DNA from: Cylindrotheca closterium
Lineage: Eukaryota; Bacillariophyta; Bacillariophyceae; Bacillariales; Bacillariaceae
Direction: 5' to 3'
DNA length: 64,000 nucleotides
NCBI GenBank assembly: GCA_933822405.4
Contig: CAKOGP040000668.1
Coordinates: 62,001 to 126,000 of the forward strand
Position 1 is the stretch's first letter, and each line of letters begins with the position of its first letter. Both the position numbers and the translations under genes were made by a program. Shown in pieces: positions 1 through 11,347 of the stretch. Below the pieces are notes generated by a model. The model was not told the DNA's origin, did no database searches, and saw only the letters and a program-made list of their open reading frames with translations.

Positions 1-383
1 ATATACTCAGACTTGTCAGCATCGTCCAGCGATTGCCACTTGTCTCCAATGGTTCGGGCAAGGTTTGCAAAGCCAATCCCAACGGTTTCCTTCTTGGAGC
101 GCTTCAGGGCAGCTTCACTCTTATCGTTGGCTCGAGCAGACATGATGGCTTCTCGCTGAACCTTAAAGAAGAGATTGTAAGCACTCAGAGGACGCTTGGG
201 CATACCCTTGGGCTTCTTCCAAGCAACAGCTGGTGGCTTGCGAGGCTTTCGCTTCTTCTTTTGAACGCCGTCAGTGTTGCTACTTTCCACTTGTTGCGTG
301 ACCCCTCCCATCATGGTCGAAGCAACATCTGTGTTGGCAGTATTTGCCTGAGACTCCATCTTTTGCTCTCCCATTGACGACAT
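1..383 (-). CDS. HMG-box DNA-binding protein, N-terminal part (runs off the window)
   Basis: The reading frame opens with ATG at 383-381 and stays open to the window edge, giving 127 residues with no stop, so the gene is cut by the window and its C-terminus is not visible. Residues 1-40 are Ser/Thr/Gln-rich and probably disordered. A basic patch follows (about 42-50, KKKRKPRKP). An HMG-box begins near residue 58 with the hallmark [11 protein letters not shown], followed by the helix residues that usually bend DNA. The family binds and bends DNA with little sequence preference in chromatin; a nuclear role is inferred from the fold and the basic patch. The codons from about residue 81 to 100 form an unusually long Lys/Ala-rich loop between helices 1 and 2. 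Confidence in the family is high; a specific function cannot be assigned. Confidence 0.88.
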   Translation of the reverse strand, partial: MSSMGEQKMESQANTANTDVASTMMGGVTQQVESSNTDGVQKKKRKPRKPPAVAWKKPKGMPKRPLSAYNLFFKVQREAIMSARANDKSEAALKRSKKETVGIGFANLARTIGDKWQSLDDADKSEY

Positions 384-1572
384 GCACGTCTTTTTACGCT
401 CTTACAGTTATTATGATTTGTTGTACTGTAGTACCGGGTATTATAGCTTATATATCTGACGGTCTGATTCTGATTGCTGAGGAAAGGGCCTTCACTTGAT
501 GGTCAGTTTGACGGTGAAATAAGGTTGTTCCTAAATAGTGGATGTTGCTGATTTCTGAAACTTTGGAAATAAATGTTCATGTGAGAGTCTGCCCTTGTCG
601 AATTTGCCAAGTCTTTCGTATCTAGCGAATATTCCTTAGAAGGTTACCGAAGGTTTCATACAAGTTTTGATTTAACGTGGGAAATACCTTCAATTAATAC
701 CCAAGACAGGGTGTCTTGCTAAAGACATGGCATCCGATCTACTTACCGAAAGTACGATCTCTTTTGCGTGTTGCACTAAGTATGATCCTGGTCGTTGTTT
801 TCTACATACTTTCTACATGCATTCTGCATGTTTCCTATGGTAATCGTATGTTTGATAAATTCGAGCAAGACCGAACACAGAGGCTGTTCTCCTTCTCACA
901 AGTCTCACAACAGAAAAGTGATTTAACTTCTCAAAAACATGTGTGACTCATCACATGCTAAACAATCGCGACACCAGGGCGGCCGAATACGTACCACCAC
1001 CTCCCCACCCGACTGCAGGAGGTCTCGTAATTTCTGACTCGGAAAGCCCCTCACCACCTGGTATCTTTTTTGTCTCCACCACTGCTAGCTAGTCCTACTG
1101 TATTGTTGCAGTGTGCGATTGATGAAACAGCTGCTACATTGAATGTTGGCTTCTTCAAAAGCATTACTTTACTACTTGCTTGTTTGATGTGGCTCATTCA
1201 CTCTTTCCTCGATCAGATGCTGATACGATGGTCATTGTTCAGAAATGATGACACCAGGGATGACGTCAGATCACGTTGTTTAGTTGAGAAAGCGAAGCCG
1301 TCAAGCTACCGATACATGTTCAATGTAAATGGGGGAGGATCCTTTCCCTTTCCTCTGGCTCACTCGTTTTCATGTGCGGCCAATGCAGCGCCAGCCGAGC
1401 AAAGGTGGCCAAATTTATCATCGCAAGTTAAGAGAATCGTTAACCATGTGTTGAGCGTGCCGAGTCTCGCCAGAACTCAAATCGCTATTTCTCCAAAAAA
1501 CATTATTAGTATCTCTCCGAAAGCTGAAACTTCCATCCCATCCAACAACAACAACGATATACATGCAGAAAC
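384..1572. other. Intergenic region between the HMG-box and lectin-like genes
   Basis: About 1.2 kb between divergent genes. I see only short frames of ordinary composition (for example 716-946 and 1070-1576) that lack recognisable domains and convincing starts. It probably holds the promoters of the two flanking divergent genes, but no specific element can be supported. Confidence 0.5.
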
Positions 1573-2718
1573 ATGATAGCAGGAAATCAAGACACTACAA
1601 AGGATCAGTATCATAAAGACCAACAGCAAGAAGGACAAAAAAGTGATGACACAGGCACAACCAGCCAATCGTTGCCTCCTCCTCCTCCTCCCCAAGAAGA
1701 AAGAATGGATGCATCGTCGTCATCTTGCATGGAAAGTGACGATGATTCCACTGGCTCGGATGATGTCGAAAAAGGAAAGCCGAAATACGGTGATGTGGAT
1801 TCTGATACTGACGATACTGTTACCCTCGGCGATGATGATATCAGCCATAGGCCATGGGTGCCAATGTGGTTCTTGAACCACGGATGGCAAGGAGTCTTGG
1901 CAATTCTGATTCCAATTCTGTTCGTCACCGTCATATCTTCCGTGTTTGGTCACATCTTTGCCTCATCTTCTCAGAAAGAATTTGCAATTGACGGGCAAGG
2001 TGGCAGTAATATTGACCTATCCCTCGTATCAAGACAAAACACTACTAAATCCGTTTCGCCAACACCAACGCCGACAACGTCATTGCCAACAGTCGCACCG
2101 ACCACTCTAATGCCATCAACATTGCCATCTTACTCTCCATCGACGGTTCCAACTGTAGCCCCTACGCTAGAACCTGTAGTCAGTCACGACTTTATGGTGC
2201 GCTTGTATTGGCACCAAGACTTCTATTGGCAAGAGACATATAAAGAGACTTGGTGGTGCATGGAATGTGCCGAATGCAAGCGATTTACCCTTGGAGATGG
2301 ATGGGAAGGAGAATGTGTGACACCAGGATCAACACCGGCAAGTTGTCAAGAAGGAGACCAAATATGGGTCCGAAGGTGCAAAGACGAGAGACGGCTCTAC
2401 ACGTTTGAGATTATCCACAACGATGGTAGTGGTGATCAAGTCCGAGTACATGGTACTTCTCTTTGCTTTTCCATGAAAAACGAAAGATATTTGGAATTGC
2501 GAAATTGCGACCGGACGAGACCAGAGCAGCTCTTTGCACCCATTGAAGATACCATGAAATTCGAACTGCGTCCATATGATCAAAGAGACCTCTCGGACAA
2601 GGAGGCGAATTGCCTGTCACAAAGGCATCACCCTAAAGACAAAGAAATGGTTGGCATGTTTAAATGCCGAACAAATATCAATCATGAGACGAACTATTGG
2701 ACCGAATTTTACCGCTAA
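1573..2718 (+). CDS. Single-pass membrane protein with C-terminal beta-trefoil (R-type lectin-like) domain, copy 1
   Basis: 381 aa, intronless. Residues 1-95 are acidic and Ser/Gln-rich (likely cytosolic, with a poly-Pro run). One membrane helix sits at about 105-128 (GVLAILIPILFVTVISSVFG). A Thr/Pro/Ser spacer of the diatom PTxxPT type follows (about 155-197). The C-terminal ~185 residues begin MVRLYWHQDFYWQET and carry paired Cys (CMECAEC) and repeating LCFS...LELRNCD and CLSQRHHP...MFKC blocks. Those blocks resemble the QxW/Cys strands of R-type lectin beta-trefoils. There is no cleavable signal peptide, so a type II orientation with the lectin-like domain outside or luminal is the simplest model. 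Carbohydrate binding is inferred, not shown. The next gene downstream is a paralogue in the same orientation. Confidence 0.8.
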   Translation: MIAGNQDTTKDQYHKDQQQEGQKSDDTGTTSQSLPPPPPPQEERMDASSSSCMESDDDSTGSDDVEKGKPKYGDVDSDTDDTVTLGDDDISHRPWVPMWFLNHGWQGVLAILIPILFVTVISSVFGHIFASSSQKEFAIDGQGGSNIDLSLVSRQNTTKSVSPTPTPTTSLPTVAPTTLMPSTLPSYSPSTVPTVAPTLEPVVSHDFMVRLYWHQDFYWQETYKETWWCMECAECKRFTLGDGWEGECVTPGSTPASCQEGDQIWVRRCKDERRLYTFEIIHNDGSGDQVRVHGTSLCFSMKNERYLELRNCDRTRPEQLFAPIEDTMKFELRPYDQRDLSDKEANCLSQRHHPKDKEMVGMFKCRTNINHETNYWTEFYR

Positions 2719-3125
2719 AAGTCTTCAGCAGCTAGTGGCTTCATACACAGCAGGATATTGATGATATTTGATCATTAGTGCCCCGCCTCTGGAATTCACA
2801 ATCCATAATGCATAATTAGTAAAAGCTGTAGCTATCTGAAATGATTGGGCAAATTTCATTACAAGGGTATTGTAGGAGGGGGGAGTGCTGCGTTGAAGAA
2901 TGTCATGCAACAAGTGGGGTTGGTGGATGTTTTTTTTGGTTCTCTTTACTCTCATCATCGTCATGCGTGGGCACGCCGCGCGCGAAATCTTGTGTGTCCC
3001 AAAATTTGTTCCGTTCGGGCCAATGAACGGAAAACCATCGCCACAAAATCGGTAACAAAATTTCATATCGGAATACACTCCCAAGATCGGCAATCGGTCA
3101 TTGATGATAGAAGACCGAAGAAGCG
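2719..3125. other. Short intergenic region between the lectin-like paralogues
   Basis: 407 bp between two same-strand genes. It contains a pyrimidine-rich patch and a run of T near 2930. No gene or defined element is supported. Confidence 0.4.
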
Positions 3126-4214
3126 ATGACTACAGCAATGGACGAAGAAGAGATGACCAACAAAATGGACGAAGTTGATTCAGAAACGTATCCAACTAAA
3201 ACAGCCATCTTGGCTACAGGAGAGAACAAAAAGTTCCCTGAAGAAGATGGAGTGGAAATCGAACTCGCCTTGGAAAAAGAGCGAGATGTGAAGAAGATGT
3301 TTGCGGGAGTTTCCGCTCAAGTGTCTCCATTTACATCGGTCGCTTCTTCGGATATGAGCAAAGAGAGCTCAGACAGCGGATTTTCGCTCTCTAATGCAAA
3401 ATTCTTTGTTTTCACTAAACTTCAACAACGAAAGTGGCAATATGCTCTCCTTGGACTCATCCTTGGCTTGATGATTTTGATAGCGGCTCTTGCTGGATCT
3501 GCAGCCAACGGAAATGGTACCGGTCAACGCACTCCATTTTTAGTCTTCTTTCAATCGGAACACCCAACATTTTCCCCTACGCTCGCGCCCACCGACTCGC
3601 CATCCTTTACACCTACCTTAAGGCCGTCCGAGTCCCCAAGTCAAGCCCCTTCTATCTACGATCCACCGATCAAGGACCCAATTCAGCTGCGACTGTACTG
3701 GGAAAGTGGATACTTCTGGCAAGAGTCTATTTTCCAAACCTATTGGTGTGCAGAGTGCGCGGACTGTCCAGAATATAGATTAGGCGACGGAGTAGGACCT
3801 GATTTTCAGAACTGCACATCGCCAGGAGACACAACTGCGAGTTGCAATGAAGGAAATCAACTATGGCTTCAATCGTGCAAAAATACAAGCAGAGACTATC
3901 GCTTTGAGTTCCTTCACAACGATGGCTCGGGATTCCAAATCCGTGCTTTCAATACTTCGTTGTGTTTCTCCACGGTGCGGAACACGTATATTGAAATGAG
4001 ACCTTGTGACAGCCGCAGATCTTCTCAGCTTTTCAATCCAATCCAATTCAGTACGAAATTCGAGCTTCGGACCTACGAGGAAAGAAACCTGCCGGTGGAT
4101 GAAGCCAGATGTGTCTCACAGCTTCATCATCCAAAAGCCAACGAAATGATAGGTCTACATCGATGCGACTGGGCCGTCAATGACACCACAAACTTTTGGG
4201 AACAATACCCTTGA
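3126..4214 (+). CDS. Single-pass membrane protein with C-terminal beta-trefoil (R-type lectin-like) domain, copy 2
   Basis: 362 aa, intronless; a tandem paralogue of the gene at 1573-2718. The order is the same: an acidic N-terminus (1-95), a membrane helix (about 104-128, ending LIAALAGSAANG), a PTFSPTLAPTDSPSFTPT-type spacer (about 143-177), then a lectin-like domain starting QLRLYWESGYFWQES. Cys and aromatic positions match copy 1 (WCAECADC, HNDGSG, SLCFS, RPCD, CVSQLHHPK), while the cytosolic tails are unrelated in sequence. This suggests that the ectodomain is under selection and the tail has diverged. It was chosen to start at 3126; a second in-frame ATG lies four codons later. Confidence in the domain call is moderate because it rests on motif pattern alone. 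Confidence 0.8.
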   Translation: MTTAMDEEEMTNKMDEVDSETYPTKTAILATGENKKFPEEDGVEIELALEKERDVKKMFAGVSAQVSPFTSVASSDMSKESSDSGFSLSNAKFFVFTKLQQRKWQYALLGLILGLMILIAALAGSAANGNGTGQRTPFLVFFQSEHPTFSPTLAPTDSPSFTPTLRPSESPSQAPSIYDPPIKDPIQLRLYWESGYFWQESIFQTYWCAECADCPEYRLGDGVGPDFQNCTSPGDTTASCNEGNQLWLQSCKNTSRDYRFEFLHNDGSGFQIRAFNTSLCFSTVRNTYIEMRPCDSRRSSQLFNPIQFSTKFELRTYEERNLPVDEARCVSQLHHPKANEMIGLHRCDWAVNDTTNFWEQYP

Positions 4215-4404
4215 AAGACTACTAATATAGTGACAGTCATGCGCGCTCCAGTCTCTCATAACTCATAAACCCGTTAATTATCCATGTGTTGGAAATCCAG
4301 ACAATGCAATCAGCTTGTGGGATTGCATCCCAGCGTCCCGCCATCAACTCCGGACCCCACAAGCATACAGTAATTATTAAAAGTACAGCACTACTTTATA
4401 TCTA

Positions 4405-7400
4405 CTACATACTTCCCCTTCTTGAATCTATACGAAAACTTCCCAAGTCGACGATGTCTTCGTCACTGACAATTTCGTCCGCAAATGACATATCGTCGAG
4501 AATATCATCGGCCATATCATCCCCAACCGAATGTATGTCGAAATCTTCAGCATGTTGTTCCATGAACTATGAGGGAGACAGTACTGTGAGAATTTGCCCA
4601 TTTTGAGGGGGCGGTAAGCGAAATGACTTACCAATTCGAATCGAAATTTTTTGATCTCTTCTTCGTTGTAGAAACACGCCTTCTTTTGATCTGTGTCATA
4701 CACCGGAATCAGGTTCAGCCGATATAAGTTTTGTTCCAACTCCCAACGAACTGATTTGGCTTTTTTTGCAGCACCAGCACTTAATGGTTGGGAGATGGAA
4801 CTCATTGGCGGTGGCTGTATTGGTATTGGTGGTTGCCGAAGTTCCCCAGGCAATTTTTCTGACAGCGGCGACCCCAGTATTTCGTCCCTTTTACTTTCAT
4901 CCTCCAGAACATCGTCTCCCAGATTACTGAAACTGCAACTTATGCTTCGCATGTCGACCGACTTCTCTGCTTCTAAATCTGGCAATGCCTCCTGTTGGAA
5001 TTGGTCATTCAGCATGACAAACTTTTTTACATTTTTCTGAAACTCAGCCTTCAAAAAGTCTTTGTTCAAGTTTGGTTCCTTTTTTGTCGAGTTTGTTTCC
5101 TTCTTGATTCGGAGCTTGCGCCTTCCAGAAGGAGTCCTCGGTGAAACCCACCCGGGCGAAAGAGACCGACTTCTGCTCGACTCGCCCCCCTGTGCATTTC
5201 CAAGTGTTTCGTTGCGGTTCATATTCAAGAGATAGTCCCGACCGCGCCCAGTGGTTGGCTTTGTTTCTTTTTCCACTTGGGCGACCATCGGCGAAACAGG
5301 AGTTGATTCTGGCCGAGAAAGGGATTCTAATGCAGCAGTGATGACTTCTTCTGGAATATCTGTTTCATCCGGAGGCTTCGAGGTCACAGTAGCCAATTCC
5401 TCTTCCTTTTCGTCTGACGCTATTGCATTTCCGGATAAGATACTGATCGACTGGCTTGACTTTCTCTCATTTAGATTGCTTAAGTCAACAACAGGCTTTT
5501 CACCTTCTTCCGCGATTCCGTCCATATTAAACGATAGCATGCTGAAGTCTGTAGAAAATGCATTGGTATCCGTAGTGGATACTGAGTGACCAGATTTCTC
5601 ATGACTTGACCCATTGCTTCGCTTTTGCACATCCCCCGAAGCCCCAACTACTTCTTGCGAAGAATGCTCGCTCGCCTTGACCTCGTCCACCCCCCCCTGT
5701 TCCATGCCGTGTGATCTCCCGTTCTGCTGTTCATCCTTATTGATAACTTGACTTGTTCCAAATTTGGATCCCCCAAAACTCGCTACGAAGGTGCCATCTT
5801 GAGCTTGAGATTTGCCAACTATTAGATCTTTGGATGTGTCAAAAAAATCAGCAAAGCCTGGATCGTTGAAGTCGTTTCCCATGCTTGCAGGAAAGATGGG
5901 TGTATTTGGAAGCGCTGTAGGTGCAGTTCGCTTCGGTGACAACGATGTTCGAGATCCAGGTGCAGTTCGCTTCGGTGACAACGATGTTCGAGATCCAGGT
6001 GCTACATCATCCTTGGTGTCACCAGTGAATGATTCATGGCGATCTGCACGTCGACTTCGACGTGCCGCTGCTCGTGGCGACACAAATGGCAAGGTGGCGT
6101 CAGAAGTGCCATGATCGCTCTTTTTCATTTCTCCTCTCGCCTTTGCCGATCTTGCTTGTGCTCTATTCTTCCTCACAAGCCTGGTTTCGCCGCCATTGAC
6201 ACTATCGCCAACCAACTTTCGCCGAAAGTTTCGTACAGCGTCCGGTGCGCTGTCATCCGACCGCCGCCGGGATGGCCGTCCTTTGACTTGCTTCGAAACA
6301 CTTTTCTCGTGCCGATTGTTGGGAGAAATTGACCCACCTCTCGTTGCATCCTCTGTTGCATGTTGATTTTCTCCCATAATAAGTAATGGGGGCAAAACAT
6401 ACTTTTGCAGTTGTCCTGATGGGGTGATGTTGAGATATGTCACTTCAGCCGTCGCTTCAGGACTAAATTGCGACGATTCAGCGTTCTCCAAAGAACTCTT
6501 CCGCCGATTGTTCCGCTTTGAGGACTGCTTGGTCAGCAGTTGTCGACGGCTGTGCGGAGACTTGGATTGAGACCGATCATTCTGCCTTCCCTCTTTCGTC
6601 TCGTCAGCAGCTGGGTCATTATTATCATTTTTTGCGTCCGTTTCTGCATTATTATGAAGGCCCGTTTCTGTAGAGTTTTTGCGGCGGTTGCGCCTGGAGG
6701 ATTGCTTGGTCAGCAGTTGTCGCCGGGAATGTGGTGACTTGGATCTATCTTTAGGACTCATCCCCTCTTTGGCACTCGACGTGAGCACTCTCTTTTCCGA
6801 TTGAAGAGGGGTGTTCGTAAGATCTTGGGAATCATCATGGGATGTTTCAGAATTATTGTTATGACTCTCCACTGAATTCTTCCGCCGCTTGTTCCGCTTC
6901 GAGGATTGCTTGGTCATTATTTGTCGACGGCGACGATGTGGGGACTTGGGACTGCCTTCCGTTTCCAATTGATCATCACTGCTCTCTTGAGTATGGCCCT
7001 TTGTATCTTGTAGCTGTGACTTCTCATTGTTTGCAGAAATGGGTTCCTTAGGCTGGGAATCAGCTGCTGTTGTCGGATTCCCACTTTCACCACCACGTCC
7101 CCCAAAGTTGAGAACAGATTCAAGTGCTTGGAGTCCATTCCATATCGTCCTTGGCGATCTGAGAGAATGAGCACGTTCGAGCTGACGCTTCTTTAGACGT
7201 ATTTCTTCCAGAGAGCTTGTCCGCTTGTTTTGCATCGGAGGACCTTTGCTTCTTTGTGAAGTCATAGCATTCGCATTCGCATCAGCTGCTGATTTTGCTT
7301 CCAATCGCTGCATAAGAATGTCTATAACGTCATCTTTATCATTCAGTTGCATCTGAAGATGCTCGATCTCTTCCTTTTGCTGAATGACAGTGCCTTCAGA

Positions 7401-7685
7401 AACGTGATACTTTGCCTTGAGCATTTCATACTCCATCAAGGAAACAACCTCTTCTCCTGCTTCCTCGCTATCTCCCTTGTGTGTGACAGTATTCTTCAGC
7501 TTGACCATTGACCGGCTGAGGCTTTTGGTGAGAAGGGATCGTTTGCTGTCAGCCTTTAGCAGTGTCTGTCGATCACCGTCTCCCAACACCATACGTTGTG
7601 ATAACATCCTTGGAAGGCCTCTTACATCAGATCCAGACGGCTCGCTAAAGTTGCAGTCATCGTCTGAATCCGCCAGTTGATTCAT
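4405..7685 (-). CDS. Large Ser/Arg-rich, probably disordered protein with N-terminal coiled coil
   Basis: CDS is complement(4405..4566, 4632..7685), 1071 aa. Reading straight through past 4632 gives an implausible hydrophobic tail. A GTAAGT...CATAG intron (4567-4631, phase 0) instead yields a strongly acidic C-terminus rich in Asp/Glu (…FADEIVSDEDIVDLG…). A short coiled-coil-like segment occurs near residues 85-135 (EMLKAKYHVSEGTVIQQ and on). Three copies of a basic motif of the form SPH(S/R)RRQ(L/I)(L/M)TKQSS(K/R)RN lie at roughly 245-400, and a 13-residue GSRTSLSPKRTAP unit occurs twice. Many SP and RxxS sites suggest phosphorylation. I do not recognise the family. It shares a 493-bp divergent intergenic region with the condensin gene. 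Nuclear or cytoskeletal roles are possible, but nothing decides between them. Confidence 0.75.
5921..5998 (-). repeat. Perfect 39-bp tandem duplication in coding sequence
   Basis: Two identical 39-bp units (5921-5959 and 5960-5998) lie inside the Ser/Arg-rich gene. They encode the same 13 residues, GSRTSLSPKRTAP, twice. Perfect identity at the DNA level means a recent duplication, in frame. Confidence 0.95.
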
Positions 7686-8178
7686 ATCTTCAAAGGCTGT
7701 TTATGCTACAATATGGTCATTACTTAAAAAGCTTCATAAGGATGATTCATACATAGTCAAGGGGGGTTGAGAAGCGGTTTAGTAGTTCAATTGGATTGGC
7801 CGCGTCTACTATAGCATCCATCCGAATGCTACACTCTAGAGCACGAAAAGGAATGGACGCGAAATGACTTGCACAATAAGAACTCTAGCTAGAGCCAAAG
7901 TCTCCGCGCTGGACAAAAATCTTCATCCCAAAATATGCCCTATTTAAATAAATAATCAGCTGATATTGTCATTAAATAGGAAATGTCTTTACTTGTTTAG
8001 GGCCAAAGAGGTGGGAACGGAAGCAGGAAGCAGGACAAGTAACCGACTCATCCGACAAAAAGAAACCGTTGCTTCGATTTGAAAAATTTAGCATCATGCT
8101 TTTGTCAGAAGACTTTTGTTTGCAGACCAGAATCGATATTGTTTGACACTCTCTTGATACTGAATTACACCTGCAATC
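7686..8178. promoter_or_regulatory. Divergent intergenic region with AT-rich inverted repeat
   Basis: This 493-bp region separates two head-to-head genes and so should hold both promoters. An inverted repeat with 9-bp perfect arms, CCTATTTAA (7939-7947) and TTAAATAGG (7972-7980), lies near the middle in an AT-rich stretch that also contains TATTTAAATA. Function is not shown. A shared bidirectional promoter is inferred from geometry only. Confidence 0.4.
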
Positions 8179-10624
8179 ATGGAGACTATCAGCGTCTTTG
8201 ACGACAAGACAAACCAGCATCAAGCAATGTTATTTGACGATGACGATCAAGATCATTTGGCGGAAGACGAAGAGGCTTCTGTAACACTGTCCAAGAAACT
8301 TCAGGACCGTCGTAGGAAAGCCAAGAATCGTCGCCGTCGTCGCTCTTCTGCTCGATTTCTTAATCTAGGAACAGAAGATGATGAACAAGAGCCTATTTCA
8401 AGCGCGAATCTTGGAGAAGTATACCAGAATGCCATTCGAATGAACGCGGAAAACAAAATCAATGCTGCTAATTCATGGAACTTGAATTTGATTGATCATC
8501 TCGATCAGTTTGTATCTACTAATGGGAGAGAGGAAGATGCCGGAGTGAGCTCGATTTCAGATAATCTACAAAAGCTATCGTTGGGACCAGACGATGCTGG
8601 GGTCAACTTTACAAAAGCTAGTTGCACATTGGATGCGTCTGTCAAAATTTACGCGTACCGTGTGGATGATGTTCACTTGACTTCCTACAAAGTCCTTGCC
8701 AATCTCAACCGCACTGAAACGGGAAAGAACAAAAAGAAGGACGACAATGCTGCTTCTGCAAAATCCAAGAACCTCAACAACGAAGCGACATCAAATAATG
8801 CCGGAAAGCGCAAGGTTTCTGAAACTGAGACTTTGGAACAAAACTTGGGTAAGCTTTGCTGCAGAACTTTTACTTACTGCATCCATCAAATTCTTCAATC
8901 GTTTTCTCATTTCTTTCTGACTGTCCCTCTCTTTTTCAGCCAACATCAACATCGCGAAGCTCGACGAAGCTTTTGACATTGATCCTCTCTTTCATAAGAT
9001 GTCCAAGACATTTGATGAAGGTGGTGCAAAGGGGCTCCTATTGGCCAACCTTGGAGTATCGAATAACGGCTGCAATATTGTTTTCGACTCCACGCTGGAA
9101 GAACGAAACGAGATGGACGTTCGTGAAGATCAAGCGAATGGTCTAGCCAAGGAAGTGGATTCTGTGGATGTCATATCACTAAATCAGAAATTGGAAGCAT
9201 CTCTCGAAGGCCAGCCGCTCTTTCTGATGCAATTAGTACCGCAACTTGCATCACTACGAGAGGAATATTCTCAGTTGAAACAAGATGGATTCGTTGATAA
9301 GCTTCTTCCTTCATCGTTACGATATGCCGCCCCGAAGGAAGATGAGATCGAGGCTGATAAATCCATTCACATGGAAGCGATTGAACGCAGTCGTGTCTCC
9401 CAAGCTGGCCAATCACTTCTGGCGAAGGATCAAGAAGATGATCCATCTTTGAATATGGATGACGGAAATTCTGACTTTGTTGATTTTGGCGCTGGGAACG
9501 ATTTTGGAGGCGACGATGATCACGATGACAACCTTCTTGGGGACAGTACGATCCATGATGGAAATCATCGCTACTCCTCGTCCTCGTTCCAAGCATCGTA
9601 TGAGGGAAGCCAAGAACCTTCACAGGCAGTAGTCCTCTTGGACGCGATTGCCAATGGGGATATCTCTGGATCTCAATCAAACTATGAGTACTTCAATAGC
9701 CAAGCACTAAGCCAGATACAAGGGAACATGTGGGCGGGGGCAGCTCATTGGAAGAAGCAAGCCAAGAAATCTGGGAAAAAGGCTCCTACGAAAAAGAAGG
9801 CGGGAGACGGAAAGAGGAAGCCCTCAGCCAGTAAATCAAGAAAGAAGAAGATCAACATACATGATCTAATTCTTGATTTGCGCACCCCCGTTGAAGACCT
9901 TGAGGACTTGATGCGCCAGCCTCCCAAGGGAAAGAAGGGAGTGGACCCGTTGCAGATCACTAAAGCTACCAATACCAAGTACTCCAATAACGACAATCTC
10001 TTGCCTATTGATCTCGGATTGACGGTTCAAGACTTTGATTCCTTCTTCCTTCGACCACAGGACAAGGTCAGCTCGTACCGAGGTCGACAAGCGGCATCGA
10101 CGCTTGGCAAGCAGGTTGCTTTCGCTCACGGTGGGGGCAACGATGATGTATCATTTGGTGGAGACAGTGATGGTCCTGGATTCGATTTTGGTGGTGACGA
10201 TGAGGATCATGACGAAGACGGAGGCTTCATTGTACCAGAACTCGAAGGTGTGCGAAAGATTGAGAAAATTCAAGTTGGATATGCCACAAAAGCAAAGAAG
10301 GTCGACGTCAAGCGACTGAAGAAGGACCTTTGGGAAGAGCTGGAACGGTCTTTTGCAGACAAGAGGAAGGTGGAAACTGATTCGAACAAACCCAAAGAAG
10401 TGGATACATCAGAGGGCGAAGAGAACGAAGAACGGGATACGCCAATGGGGGCGATTGAGGGTTCACTATCCTTTCAATCGACTGTCAAGGAAATGCAAAG
10501 CACTCAAACTCAGTCGGATGCTACACTTCCATTTTTCTTCATTTGCGTTTTGCATTTGGCAAACGAAAAGGGTCTTGCATTGGAAAGTACCGGACTAGAG
10601 GATTTCATTATCCATACTTCATGA
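8179..10624 (+). CDS. Condensin complex subunit 2 (CAP-H / Barren, kleisin)
   Basis: CDS is join(8179..8848, 8940..10624), 784 aa. The intron has a GTAAGC donor and a T-rich CTTTTTTCAG-type acceptor, phase 1. Splicing gives EQNLANINIAKLDEAF, which joins the two conserved halves cleanly. N-terminal Barren features: a basic DRRRKAKNRRRRR stretch, then NLGEVYQNAIRMNAENKINAAN, the region contacting the SMC2 neck in the family. The segment LDEAFDIDPLFHKMSKTFDEGG-like (about 228-250), split here for length, is diagnostic. The C-terminus (FFFICVLHLANEKGLAL) matches the winged-helix part that binds the SMC4 head. The middle is acidic and Lys-rich. CAP-H closes the SMC2-SMC4 ring to compact mitotic chromosomes. 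The length is close to that of animal and fungal homologues. Confidence 0.95.
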
Positions 10625-11347
10625 GCAATCAACTGGCTACAGTACTGCACCGGTAGTGCGTGATAATACATGTATTTTTTAATTGGTTCATTTATGATCA
10701 AAGTTGGTTATTTGTTTCTTCAGATCGAATTGGATCGACGACATCCTGACACCAGAGATGCAGGCCATTTTATTTTAACTTGTCCTTTTGTTTCTGCCAA
10801 AGGTTTTTTCGCGTCTGTTTTCCAACTTGCAAGCGGATCGGCAATAGGCTCGGATTTAAAGATACCACAATGCGTGAGGTCGTAAATGCAGATGCCATGC
10901 AAAGCCCTTTTGATCTGCAACCTGTGAGCATTGGTTCCCAGTGTGTTCATGATGCTGTTAATCAATGCGCGGACCAAGTGCCAGAGGAGAATTATTGAAA
11001 CTTGTGAACACGGAGTATCTACTTATCAACCAACAAGTATGAAAGGAACAATCGGCAGTTGTGCACCTGTCCAAACGCTTCTCTTTTTAAAAATGTTATA
11101 TAAAGTGGAAATTAAAAAGCATGAACGTGAACGGCAAAAGAAGATACTACCCATCAACATCATCCGAAACCTCTAATTGTCCTGCAAGAGCCAGTTCTCT
11201 ATACCTTTCTTTCAAGATTACAATGCCATATATCAGAAACCTGGAACTTCCGATCGGATAGCTCTGCATTTTCGCATTGCCTTCAAAACTCGTCGTCGCA
11301 TCGCGAGTTTGCCATAATTTCCAAAACCACCGAATGCTGTATAGTTG
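10625..11347. other. Intergenic region downstream of the condensin gene
   Basis: About 720 bp. It has short frames only, none with a domain or a convincing start. It should contain the 3' end of the condensin transcript and the promoter of the next same-strand gene; I see no specific element. Confidence 0.4.

Noticed and set aside
716..1576. Two short plus-strand frames (76 and 168 aa) upstream of the lectin-like pair
   Set aside because: No domain, no repeat support, and atypical composition; treated as intergenic.
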